Assembly: GCF_003369915.1 (NCBI RefSeq)
Contig: NC_046674.1
Span: 3,038,001 to 3,102,000, forward strand
Direction: 5' to 3'
DNA: 64,000 nucleotides
From: Drosophila miranda
Lineage: Eukaryota > Arthropoda > Insecta > Diptera > Drosophilidae
Shown: piece by piece, positions 11,898 through 22,614 of the stretch
Position numbering within the stretch: the first letter of the stretch is position 1
Layout: each line of letters opens with the position of its first letter
Program-made: the position numbers and the translations under genes
Notes under the pieces: model-generated
What the model saw: only the letters and a program-made list of their open reading frames with translations
Databases searched by the model: none
What the model was told of the DNA's origin: nothing

Positions 11898-12657
11898 TTA
11901 TAATGTGCCTGCTGATGGACTCTTCTTCGGTTTGCCTTTGGGACCAGCCACGTAAGAGGCATTTGGCACACGGACCTGCTTGCCGTCCGAAAACTCCTCG
12001 CCCATCGATGGAACGCTGCGCATATAGCCGAGCGAGGCAACGTGGAGAGCCTCGTCGGTCTCGGCGGTTGGCGGGCGGTTGGTCTGGGCCGTCAACTGCT
12101 GGTAGCACGGGTGGCTGGGATCAAGGACCGGCTCTGGGTCGATCCTGTACCCGCCGTCATTGGACTCGGCGTGGGCCAAGGAGTGCGAGCTGGGTTGCTC
12201 TGGGTCCAGTAGCTGGTGCTCTTCCTCCATCACGCTGTCGCGCGTGGCCCGAGTCGGGCCGGTCTCGTCCACGCCAGAACTTGGCTCGGACGTGCAGGTC
12301 GGCTCTGAGGGGAACATATCACCGAACTCCTCGGCAATCAGGCGACGAGCCAGCGGTACCGAGAAGTACTCCTTGTAGTGCAGCTTGCGGCGACGCTTGA
12401 ACTCAATGCGCCGCACCTTCTCCTCCTCATCGGAGTCCTGCTCCTTGCCAAAGCAGGGCGTCGCCGACTGCGCCATCAGTTCGGCGGTGTCCAGCTTCTT
12501 TGGCAAGTCATCCTCGAACACGAACGGGGTCTTCGGCTCGTCAATGATCATGTGTCCGTAGGTTTTGCCTTCCGGATGGAAGGTCGCCAGCACGTTTAGC
12601 TCGTCGAACTTGGCCGTCTTCTGGCCTGCTAGCTTCCGCGGTGCCTCGTTGCTGCCG
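11898..12657 (-). pseudogene. I-2 copy of U3, start codon and GILK motif deleted
   Basis: Open frame to TAA at 11898-11900. Beyond the shared N-terminal and acidic-run deletions it lacks six further residues after ELM (18 bp, in frame), has FGKEQ instead of FGMEQ, and has IEFKRRRK instead of IEFERRRK just before the HYKE motif. The 18-bp deletion and the Lys are shared with the U0 copy, so these two form one sublineage, consistent with their shared type A retrotransposon part. Confidence 0.85.
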
Positions 12658-12925
12658 CTTGCGAAATAAATTGTTATTGTGCTATCTGATATTCTGTATT
12701 GTTTCGCTACGAGTGCTGCTTTACAACTGCTTGTTCTACTCGAATAGGCGACCTACTGGAAGGTGACAGGACAACAACGGCTTGCTGCCTTTCTTTCTTT
12801 TTTCTTTCTTAAATTTCGAGTAATTTCTGGAATTTTGACTTTGTTTTCCAAACAAACTTCACAATTTCCACATATCTCAGCCTCGACTTACAGGTTTCTG
12901 CCTTGGGAAGTGCTTTTCAGAGTTT

Positions 12926-15157
12926 TCCCTTAGAATCCCAACGCATCCCAGCGCAATACTGGACGACCTATTGCACCAGATGAGCGAAAAGGGACAAGGT
13001 CGATCAACATGACCACCAAGAAGATTATGTCGCCCATGAAGGAGCTGCAACTGGAGGTCAGGTCCTAGTTGAAGAAGAAAAGGTAGCTACGGGGGAATGC
13101 CAATGCCACTGGCACACCGCAGGACCCCCACCCTGACCCCACAAAACCCAGAGTGGCCAAGGGACTCAGACAACACCAGGACTCCGCAGGAACGGGCCAA
13201 CACCCCGGGACAAGGAGGACGGCGTGCACGGTAAGCACAAACTACCGACGCCAGCCGACAAGAGGCGACCAAGAAGCCGTCGAGCAGCGCGCGAAGCACT
13301 GAACCCGCACAGAAGTGGAACGAGATCAGAGGATGACGAAGGGGGCGAAGAGGACGCAGTACATGCGCGGACATCCTGGCAGCACCAACGCTCCAGGGCC
13401 TGAAGTGCCAGGACTAGGGCATAGGGAAGACTGCCTCGGGCGAACTTCTCCTCAGGATGCAACAACCGTCTGATCCTGCCTGGACTTGACCTCTGACCCA
13501 GGAGCCTTAGAAGGCAAGCCAGGCAGTGCTATCTCCCCTAGCAGTCGTGAAGCCCATCCAGAAGACAGTGGCGGTCGAAGTGCTCGATGTAGACGAGCTC
13601 ACGACAGGCGATGAGATACTGGAGGCGATATCTGCAGCAATCGGCTGCGACTTGGGGCAAGTACCGAGCAGCACCGGGGATGCGAAGAGTGTATGGTGCC
13701 CCGCAGGTGGCCACACTGAACCTCCAGCCCGCCCTCGCCCAGAAGCTCCTGGGTTGTGTGCCGCATGCGACGACGTATTATGCCGATTACTACTACTGCT
13801 ACAAGTGTATGGCCTAAGGACAGGAACAGGCTGTGGAGAGGCCCCTCTCCACATGCAGAACCAATTCAAAACCCCCCCAAGTGCCTTCAGTGCGTGGGCA
13901 ACAACGGAGACACTCGCTCAACAGCTCCCTTGGTCCTCTGCCGCAGCCGTCCAGAGAACAAGACGGCCCTTTCCCAGATGATTGATGGGTAATCTACTCC
14001 AGCTTAACCTCAACCACTGCCGTACTGCCCAGGACTTGCTGACACACACGGTTCTGAAGCAGCAGATCAACGTAGCGCTTCTCAGTGAGCCCTACAAGGG
14101 GACAAATCTGTGGAAGCGATCACATAGAGCATCCAGGGTGGGCTATATGTATATTTGGTAGTCACATATTTGTATAGCTACTACATAGGGCCTCGCTTCA
14201 CGCAGCACGAATATCAGGCGATCATCAGAGATCACAGATCCGCGGTCATAACAGCGGGGGACTTCAACGCCTGGGCCACGACTTGGGCACGCCCCGTGGA
14301 ACAGCGCTCCTGGACGAATTCACAAGCCTGAACGTCTGTCTCCTGAACACAGGAAGCACCCCGACGTACAGCAATGCGGGCCGGGAGTCATCATAGACCT
14401 CACCTTTGCAAGCACGGTGACGGACATCTCGCCATTAGGAATGCAACAAGGGGGCAACAAAGTGTCATTCAAGGCCAACCGGAAAGCCCTAAGAGACGCC
14501 ATCAGAAGCAAACCCGCAAGGTCCTAAGCGACCACAGAAGCACCCCAGACGCGGCTCCTGATACCGGAAGCGACAAATGCAACGAAGCGGTCGGAAGTAC
14601 ATATAACATCCTGGCTCGCAATGAATGGTCTGTCCTTGCCTTCACTACCAAGTCCGCCCTAAAATACCTACGGGTATTTGAAGAGTCCTCCCTCTCCTCA
14701 CCAGTAAAGGTTTCTTCGGGAGTACCACAGGGCAGCCACCTAGACCCCTTACCCTTCACACTGTTTATCAATGACTTGCCTTCGGTATTAACATACTCTC
14801 GAGTACTTATGTATGCGGGTGATGCTAAGCTCTGTGTCTAGTATAAGGACATTTCATTACATTCCCGCTTGCAATCCGATCTCAACAACTTTCAGTCGTG
14901 GTGTTTTGCATACTTGTTACACCTCAATGCCTCAAAATGCAAAGCTATGACATTTCACCGTTCTAGCCCCTTGTTGGCTCCCTATACCCTATGTGGTGCT
15001 TCTCTTGGGACAATTACCCTGGTGGATGATCTTGGTGTTATGTTAGACGCCAAGCTAAAGTTTTCTGAGCACATTTCTACCATGGTAATTAAGGCCATGC
15101 GCGTGCTTGGGTTTATTAAGAGGTGGTCAAAGGAATTTGACGACCCCTTTATAACAA
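12926..15157 (+). mobile_element. Retrotransposon remnants of U3, left of the young insertion
   Basis: R1/LOA-like ORF1 relic (VDELTTGDEI near 13590-13620), endonuclease relic (LNLNHCRTAQ near 14005; SEPYKG near 14085; DFNAWATTW near 14260), then from about 14688 the CR1/Jockey-like fragment. This fragment keeps the type A block with FTLFINDLPSVL and has YAGD in place of YADD. The young element interrupts it after ataacaa at 15157. Confidence 0.75.
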
Positions 15158-15682
15158 TCAGAATCTTTCGTATCTTTCTTAGTGATCAGACGTGTTTTTG
15201 TTTTGCGCTCCGCATTTTTTCCTTTTGTTTTGAATAAACAGCCGGTGTTTTCCTAACTAAATTCTAATTATACTTCCTAACCAGACAACAATCTGGAAAC
15301 CTATTCTATTACGCGAGTGCATGCCTTTTGATTTGTGTTAAAACATTATTTAACTTTTTATTTTTCGGCGTCGGCTTGTGCTTGTGCTTGTGTTTGTGTT
15401 GTTGCAGTGAGTGAGTACGCATTACGCATTGCAGTCCGCTCTCGTCTGGTAGCTTTTGTTGTTTTATGACTCTCTCGCTCAACTTCAATAACTGTTCTTT
15501 CTCTCTCGCTCTTTAAACTTTCTGAGCAATAGCGCTCTCTGCTTAGTAGCTCTCGCTATAACCGCTCTCCACTCTGCTCTCTTTTTTTTACCAATTCCGC
15601 TTTGAGCGTTGTCTGGCACATTGGTCTGATACCAATTTGTTTTGCAAATAATAGTATATATATAAATAAATAATAAAATAAA
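15158..15682 (+). promoter_or_regulatory. 5' leader of the young retrotransposon
   Basis: Non-coding 525 bp ahead of ORF1. It begins tcagaatc, which resembles a fly initiator, and contains pyrimidine-rich ctctcgct repeats around 15465-15590. Non-LTR elements carry an internal promoter at their 5' end, so this is where one would sit; no further element was identified. Confidence 0.4.
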
Positions 15683-16702
15683 ATGGAATACGCTGTGGTC
15701 TGTGCCAAAAAAAGCTGTAAGAAGCAGATCACCCACGATCAGCCGAATGTCCCCTGCTGGCTCTGCGACAGCGTAGTGCACGCAAAATGCGCTGGATTTT
15801 CTGGCCTCGTGAGTGATGCTATAGCCAAACGTAATGGCTTGCATTACAGTTGCGAGGCATGCCGTGCGGTGGAGAAAGACATGGTGGCTTTCATGAGGCA
15901 GACGCGGAGTGGCTTTAAGGAGCTGACCGTTGGTTTTAAAAACCAATACGATCGGCTCCTAGCCATGGAGGCTCAGTTTAGCGGTTTAAAACTGCTGAAT
16001 GAGTCTCCGAGGCGCAAAAAGGTCACTCCGCGGGATCTGCAATTGCCAACCGTCACTCAGCCGTGCGCCGCCGAAAAACTGACTCCGACTACTCCAAGTG
16101 TGCAGCAGTTGATCTCGTTTGCCACTCCAAGGGCAACGACAGCTGATGGCGACGCAGATTCGGTAGCCGAATTCATCGCCTCGGAGAATGTGCAGCCAAG
16201 TACGTCTGCAGCGTCCGTGTCCGTGGTGTCCGCAAGTTCGCTAGTTGTCCCATCTATACCGATCCCACCAGTAAATAGACGTTCCGGACCTCCGGATATT
16301 GCCACCACAGGTACTAGGCCTGTGGTGACTAAACCACTGGTGGGAGTCCCACCAAAACGACAAGTTTTTGTTTCACGGCTGGCCCCTGACCTCACATCTA
16401 ATGATGTAATTGCTTTTATTCAAAGCAAAATAAAAGCCGTGGGTTTAAAGGTGGAGAAATTTAACTTCTCTTATGCCAGGGAGATAGCCTCGTTTAAGAT
16501 AAGCATCTCCCCAACTCAATTTGACACCATTTGCTCCGCCAAATTTTGGCCGGAGCATTTGGTGGTGAAGGAGTTTAAGGCTAAGAAGAAGAATAGGCCC
16601 CCCATATCCCTTCCAAACCTTTCCAGTGTGCCACCCTCAACCTCAACCTCAACTTCCTCTTCCTCAACTTCCCGTCTTGCTTCCACCTTTCCAAAAAACT
16701 AA
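15683..16702 (+). CDS. Retrotransposon ORF1 protein with PHD-type zinc finger
   Basis: 339 residues, uninterrupted, starting at the first ATG after an A/T-rich leader. Residues 7-60 hold a C4HC3 pattern (C7, C12, C25, C28, H33, C36, C57, C60), which is a PHD-type finger as seen in ORF1 of several CR1-clade elements. The middle (about 110-230) is Ser/Thr/Pro/Val-rich and probably disordered. Residues about 230-300 (FVSRLAPDLTSNDVIAF onward) look like the RRM-like RNA-binding fold common in ORF1 proteins. The C-terminus is a Ser/Thr-rich tail. ORF1 proteins coat the element RNA and act as chaperones; that role is inferred from family. The stop TAA overlaps the open ORF2 frame. Confidence 0.8.
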   Translation: MEYAVVCAKKSCKKQITHDQPNVPCWLCDSVVHAKCAGFSGLVSDAIAKRNGLHYSCEACRAVEKDMVAFMRQTRSGFKELTVGFKNQYDRLLAMEAQFSGLKLLNESPRRKKVTPRDLQLPTVTQPCAAEKLTPTTPSVQQLISFATPRATTADGDADSVAEFIASENVQPSTSAASVSVVSASSLVVPSIPIPPVNRRSGPPDIATTGTRPVVTKPLVGVPPKRQVFVSRLAPDLTSNDVIAFIQSKIKAVGLKVEKFNFSYAREIASFKISISPTQFDTICSAKFWPEHLVVKEFKAKKKNRPPISLPNLSSVPPSTSTSTSSSSTSRLASTFPKN

Positions 16703-19530
16703 CTTCTCTTTTAGTAACCTATCAGAATGTAAGAGGCTTGCGTAGTGAGCTCAGCATTCTTTTCCGGGATAGTGTTGCATTTGCTTCCCACGTTATTGTG
16801 TTTACTGAAACCTGGTTAAAGCCGGACATTCTTAGTTCCGAGGTTTTGGCAGGTCGGTACACAACTTTTAGAAAGGACCGTTCGTCTCGACGGGCAGGGG
16901 GGGTTCTAATTGCAGTGGACTCTTACTTCACGTCGGAACACTTCACAGTCCAAGTTCAACAGGAACTGGAATTCCTGTGTGTAAAACTGATTCTTCCCGC
17001 TTTCGCTATATTCATTACTTGCTCGTATATCCCACCTTCTTCGGATATTTCAATTTATGAGCAGCACTTGTCCGCTTTAACCGCTGTTTCTTCCTCGCTA
17101 TCTGATAAAGATCGTATGATAGTTCTTGGTGACTTCAACTTGCCAGGAACTGTTTGGTCTTCGGTAAACGAGTCTAGTATCCTAGTGCCCATGTCACGAC
17201 ATGACTTTGTTGACGGCTTGCTTGACCTATCCCTGTCTCAAGTCAACCATGTGAAAAATTCCTTGGGTCGATTGCTTGATCTGTGCTTTGTATTGGATCC
17301 GACCATAGTGTTGTTAACCCGAGCCCTTCCGCTCACTATACCTGAAGACGCCTACCACCCTACTTTCGAGGTGTCGCTAGATATAGGACCAACTGTATTG
17401 GATCGGTCGAGTAGGCTGCCCGAACGTGTCCGCTGCTTTCGTAAAGCCGAGTTTGCGAAGCTTAATAACCTCATTAGGGATTTTGATTGGTCCGCTTTGT
17501 ACTTGTGCACTGATATCATAAAAGGCACAAACATTTTTTACAATGCTCTTGGCACATTTTTCGATTCTTGTGTCCCGCTTTCTTGTCCGACTAGATCTGG
17601 AAAACCCCCTTGGTTTACCAAAGAGTTATCCAGTCTAAAAAACTTACAATCAAGACTTTATAAAAAATTTTAAGAAGTAGGTTCTCCTACTTCTCACTCT
17701 CGCTATGTATTAGCTCGGTCAAACTTTTCAGTTCTTAATGCTCAATGCTATAAGAACTACCTATCTCGATGCAGGATACGTTTTTCTCAGGACCCTAAAC
17801 AGTTTTACAGCTTCGTAAACAGTAAGCGTAGAACGTCCGCACACCCATCCTCGCTATCATTTTGTAATACGTCGGCAAATAATGATCAGGCAATTGCCGA
17901 TCTTTTTGCCCAATTCTTCCAAACCACCTATTCTGAGGAAAGCTACTCTGGTCATCCGTACCCATACGGTTTACCGAGGTCGAACGGCATTTTCAGTCCC
18001 TTGTTAAATGAATGTTCCCTACTTCATGATCTTCGACTAGTTAAGCCGGTGTTTTCACCGGGTCCAGACGGGGTTCCAGGTTGTGTACTCAGGTACTGTG
18101 CCGAGGCTCTGCGTGGACCTTTGCTTAAACTATTCACCCTATCCATTGATTCTTCTTGCTTCCCCCCGATCTGGAAGGAATCGTTTATAATTCCTCTCCA
18201 TAAAAAAGGTAGCAAGTCTGATGCAAAAAATTATAGAGGTATAGCAAAGTTATCCGCTATTCCTAAAATGTTTGAGAAGGTTTTAACTCCGCACTTGCAA
18301 CATCTCTGCAAGTCACTTATATCTCCAACTCAGCATGGATTTATAAGGCGGCGATCAACCACCACGAACTTGTTAGAGTTTACCTCTTTCATTATTAAAG
18401 GCTTTCAAGGTAACTTACAGACGGATGTTATTTACACCGACTTTAGTAAAGCATTCGACTCTGTAAACCATTCCCTTTTAGCGCATAAACTTGACCTTTT
18501 AGGGTTTCCGCCCAACCTCCTGAGATGGATTTCTAGCTATCTTTGTTCTAGGTCTCAAAGAGTCCTCTTCAAAAACTCCCTCTCTTTCCCAGTAAAGGTT
18601 TCTTCGGGAGTACCACAAGGCAGCCATCTAGGCCCCTTACTCTTCACACTCTTTATTAATGACTTACCTTCAGTATTAACATACTCTCGAGTACTTATGT
18701 ATGCGGATGATGTTAAACTCTGTGTCCAGTACAAGGACATTTCATTTCATTCTCGCTTGCAATCCGATCTCAATATCTTTCAGTCATGGTGTTGTGCAAA
18801 CTTGTTACACCTTAATGCCTCGAAATGCAAAGTTATGACATTTCATCGTTCTAGCCCTTTGTTGGCTCCCTACACCCTATTTGGTGGTTCTCTTGAGAGA
18901 ATTACCCTGGTGGATGATCTGGGTGTTATGTTAGACCCCAAGTTAAAGTTTTCCGAACACATTTCTACCATGGTAAATAAGGCCATGGGCGTGCTTGGGT
19001 TTATAAGGAGGTGGTCAAAGGAATTTGACTACCCCTATATAACAAAGACTCTCTATACCTCGCTTGTTCGTCCGATCTTAGAATACGGCTCCTGTGTATG
19101 GTGCCCTCAGTACAAAGTACACCAGGACCGTATAGAATCAGTACAGAAAAACTTTTTATTCTTTGCTCTGCGGGGCCTTAACTGGGATGCGGGTGTAAGA
19201 CTCCCATCTTACTCTAGTAGACTACTATTAGTAAACCTCCCATCCTTAGTTAACCGTAGAAAAATGCTTGGTGTGATATTTATGCACAACTTGATCAGGG
19301 GTGACATAGACAGCCCTGATCTGTTGAGCTGCATAAACTTCACGATTCCTATTAGACTGACTAGAAATTTTATACCGTTGTTCCTTCCACTTTGTAGATC
19401 GAATTATTCCTTGCATGAACCGTTTAGGGTCTTATGCTCGGATTATAATTCCCTCTACCATATTATATCCACCACTAATTCTCTTCCCCTTATTAAATTA
19501 TTAATCCTTACACACCTTTCTATTAATTAG
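16699..19530 (+). pseudogene. Retrotransposon ORF2 (endonuclease-reverse transcriptase), one in-frame stop
   Basis: A single frame runs from the end of ORF1 to TAG at 19528-19530, broken only by TAA at 17671-17673, in the linker between the two domains. N-terminal AP-like endonuclease: NVRGLRSEL (from 16726), FTETWLKP (16801), LGDFNLPG (17134), then YHPTFEV (17353). Reverse transcriptase: PLHKKGSKSDAKNYRG (near 18200), DFSKAFDSVNHSLL (near 18440), SSGVPQGSHLGPLL (near 18600), catalytic YADD at 18700-18711. The C-terminal LNWDAG and DSP blocks are as in CR1/Jockey elements. No ATG sits at the natural start, so translation probably depends on the ORF1 stop region. As it stands the product would end before the reverse transcriptase. 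Confidence 0.85.
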
Positions 19531-19830
19531 TAACTGTAGTGGTATTTGTACTTTGATTGCATGCTTAGTTTCTTAGTAAGTTTAGTACTAATTTTCCTCG
19601 AATGTTAGTCTAATAGCTATCTTTCTTGCATGTTCGCGTTTGGTTCGGCTACGCACCGCGCGTCATGCGGCAGCGCCCCTCGGTCGGTTGGGCGGGAGGA
19701 GGGCTGCGTTTTGCCTGGGATCCGCGCGTAACAGCCTTCTGCTGGTGTCACACGGGCCACTTGACGGTGCAGTAACTGCATCGCCTCTTGAAAGATGCAG
19801 TCATTGCATGTCAACGTCCACACAAAAAAA

Positions 19831-21069
19831 AACAAAGACTCACTACACGTCGCTAGTTCCTGTGCATGGTGCCCGCAGTACAAAGTACACCAGGACCGTA
19901 TAGAATCAGTACAGAAAAGCTTTTTACTCTTTGCTCTGCGGGGCCTTAACTGGGATGCGGGTGGGAGACTCCCATCTTACTCTAGTAGACTGCCATTAGT
20001 AAACGTCCCATCCTTAGTTGACCGTAGAAAAATGCTTGGTGTGACTTTTGTGCACAACTTGATCAGGGTTGACACAGACAGCCCTGTTGGGATCTGTTCC
20101 TATTAGACTCACTGGAAGTTTGATACCGTTTTTCCTTCCACTTTGTATATCGAATTATTCCTTGCATGAACCGTTTAGGGTCTTATGCTCGGATTATAAT
20201 TCCGTCTACCAAATTATATCCACCACTGATTCTCTTCCTCTTATTAAGTTACTAATCCTCACACACCTTTCTAGTAATTATTAATTGTAGTGGTATTTGT
20301 ATTTGTATTTGCATTTGTATTTTTATTTGTACGGGTTCGGTTCGGCCCCTCGGTCGGTTGGCCGGGAGGAGGGCTGCGTTTTGCCTGGCATTCGCGCGTA
20401 ACAGCCTTCCGCTGGTGTCACCCGGGCCACTTGACGGTGCAGTAATTGCATCGCCTCTTGTAAGATCCAGTCATTGCCTGTCAACGTCCCAGATAGTGCT
20501 AGACCAGAGGCCTACTTTCAAGGCACACCTCGAGTACGCATGCGCGAAGGCAGCCGGAGCAACGGCGGCCATTAGCAGGATGGTGGCCAACACAGGAGGT
20601 CGACGACCTTCATAGTCCTACATGGATCAGTCGTGTGAGCACCAGCAATGAGGCGCCGTCATACAGCAGAGACAGCTGAGGCGCATACAGACGCTGTGCC
20701 CTCAGGGTTGCATGCTGGTCGATCGGCTAAGCGGCAGAACGGCATGACGGTTCACGATGGGACAAAGCCGAGAAGGGAAGATGGACGAAAAGAGACGAGC
20801 CCAGGAGTAAACGCAGACACCCTCTCCGAACGGATGATAGCCGACGAGCAGACGTGGCACGTGGCTGCCAATATGGCAGCAAGCGTCATCAAGGAGCCGA
20901 GCCAAGGAGCGAAGCCGGGAAGACCCCACACTCCGCACCACGAAGTAATACATTCCCCACAACATCCCGTTATTTACGTTCGACATGTAATAAGTAATGT
21001 CACATCTGCTCAACTACATAAGGGAGCGCCACTGCGCCGCCATGTAGATGACTACGACATGTCCATGTA
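19831..21069 (+). mobile_element. Retrotransposon remnants of U3, right of the young insertion
   Basis: The interrupted CR1-like fragment resumes with aacaaagactcactac and runs to about 20489. It includes the ttgtatttgtatttgc minisatellite near 20293-20330. R1/LOA-like tail sequence follows to 21069. Confidence 0.75.
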
Positions 21070-21616
21070 GCTGCACAGCGCCGCTCCAAGCATTTGTAAA
21101 ATTTTGGAAGTGTTGCGGCCGCCCTTTTTCGGAATATTTTACCTGTAAAATGTATATGTAAAATTGTAAATGAATATCTTACATATTCGTCACTTGCCAT
21201 ACTTTTGGTGGGACAGAACTTTATAATTCAGAAAAACCATCCAAATTATCCATAAAAGGCGTTTATTAAAGGGTGGATTCTGGGCGAAAGACAGATAGAA
21301 TCATCTGTCATGTGTTGACAGGAAAGGTAAACACTTTTCTAGGAAAAAAATTAACTTAATGTTAATCCGCTTACGTTGAACATCGATGGGTCGATGGATC
21401 GATGGATCGATGGATCGCCTACACATTCTGGAGAACGAAGAAGCTTATAAAAATGTGGACAAGTTTAGATAAAATATTGAATGGCACACGCTTTTCGCAT
21501 CTTCAAAAAATAAAACAAAACCTTGCCTCTGATTTTACAATCTGATGATTAATTTCAGCAAGTAACATAATCATTTTAACAAATCAAGCGAAAGGCCAAT
21601 CATCTTTGACATCTCT

Positions 21617-22346
21617 TTATAATGTGCCTGCTGATGGACTCTTCTTCGGTTTGCCTTTGGGACCAGCCACGTAAGAGGCATTTGGCACACGGACCTGCTT
21701 GCGGTCCGAAAACTCCTCGCCCATCGATGGAACGCTGCGCATATAGCCGAGCGAGGCAATGTGGAGAGCCTCGTCGGTCTCGGCGGTTGGCGGGCGGTTG
21801 GTCTGGGCCGTCAACTGCTGGTAGCACGGGTGGCTGGGATCAAGGACCGGCTCTGGGTCGATCCTGTACCCGCCGTCATTGGACTCGGCGTGGGCCAAGG
21901 AGTGCGAGCTGGGTTGCTCTGGGTCCAGTAGCTGGTGCTCTTCCTCCATCACGCTGTCGCGCGTGTCCCGAGTCGGGCCGGTCTCGTCCACGCCAGAGCT
22001 TGGCTCGGACGTGCAGGTCGGCTCTGAGGGGAACATATCACCGAACTCCTCGGCAATCAGGCGACGGGCCAGCGGTACCGAGAAGTACTCCTTGTAGTGC
22101 AGCTTGCGGCGACGCTCGAACTCAATGCGCCGCAACTTCTCCTCCTCATCGGAGTCCTGCTCCATCAGTTCGGCGGTGTCCAGCTTCTTTGGCAAGTCAT
22201 CCTCGAACACGAACGGGGTCTTCGGCTCGTCAATGATCATGTGTCCGTAGGTTTTGCCTTCCGGATGGAAGGTCGCCAGCACGTTTAGCTCGTCGAACTT
22301 GGCCGTCTTCTGGCCTGCTAGCTTCCGCGGTGCCTCGTTGCTGCCG
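21617..22346 (-). pseudogene. I-2 copy of U4, start codon and GILK deleted plus 48-bp deletion
   Basis: Open frame to TAA at 21617-21619. In addition to the shared deletions it lacks 16 residues (48 bp, in frame) between ELM and EQDS, removing EKLRITSQSATPCFGM. Private changes are TGPTRDTRDS and FSDRKQ. KLHYKE is intact. It is the most shortened copy, yet still in frame throughout. Confidence 0.85.
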
Positions 22347-22614
22347 CTTGTGAAATAAATTGTTATTGTGCTATCTGATATTCTGTATTGTTTCGCTACG
22401 AGTGCTGCTTTACAACTGATTGTTCTACTCGAATAGGCGACCTACTGGAAGGTGACAGGACAACAACGGCTTGCTGCCTTTCTTCCTTTTTTCTTTCTTA
22501 AATTTCGAGTAATTTCTGGAATTTTGACTTTGTTTTCCAAACAAACTTCACAATTTCCACATATCTCAGCCTCGACTTACAGGTTTCTGCCTTGGGAAGT
22601 GCTTTTCAGAGTTT

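Larger units (their letters stand above)
15158..19830 (+). mobile_element. Nearly full-length CR1/Jockey-type non-LTR retrotransposon
   Basis: Inserted in the CR1-like remnant of U3: other units read ataacaaagactcac across this point. Here aacaa stands at both ends (15153-15157 and 19831-19835), the expected target-site duplication, and the right end finishes in an A run. Order: about 525 bp 5' leader, ORF1 (15683-16702), ORF2 frame (about 16699-19530), about 300 bp 3' UTR. It is the intact relative of the degenerate CR1-like fragments in every unit, with YADD intact. No poly-A longer than nine is present. CR1 versus Jockey clade is not settled. Confidence 0.85.
11361..21069. repeat. Tandem unit U3 (type A) enlarged by a 4.7 kb retrotransposon
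   Basis: I-2 3' flank 11361-11897, I-2 copy 11898-12657 (- strand), I-2 5' flank 12658-12925, R1/LOA-like 5' part about 12926-14687, CR1-like fragment about 14688-15157 continuing 19831-20489, R1/LOA-like tail 20490-21069. A younger element interrupts it at 15158-19830. Without it the unit is about 5.03 kb. It carries the type A markers and extra stops in ORF1 (gtcctagttg and aggtagctac near 13065-13090). Confidence 0.9.
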
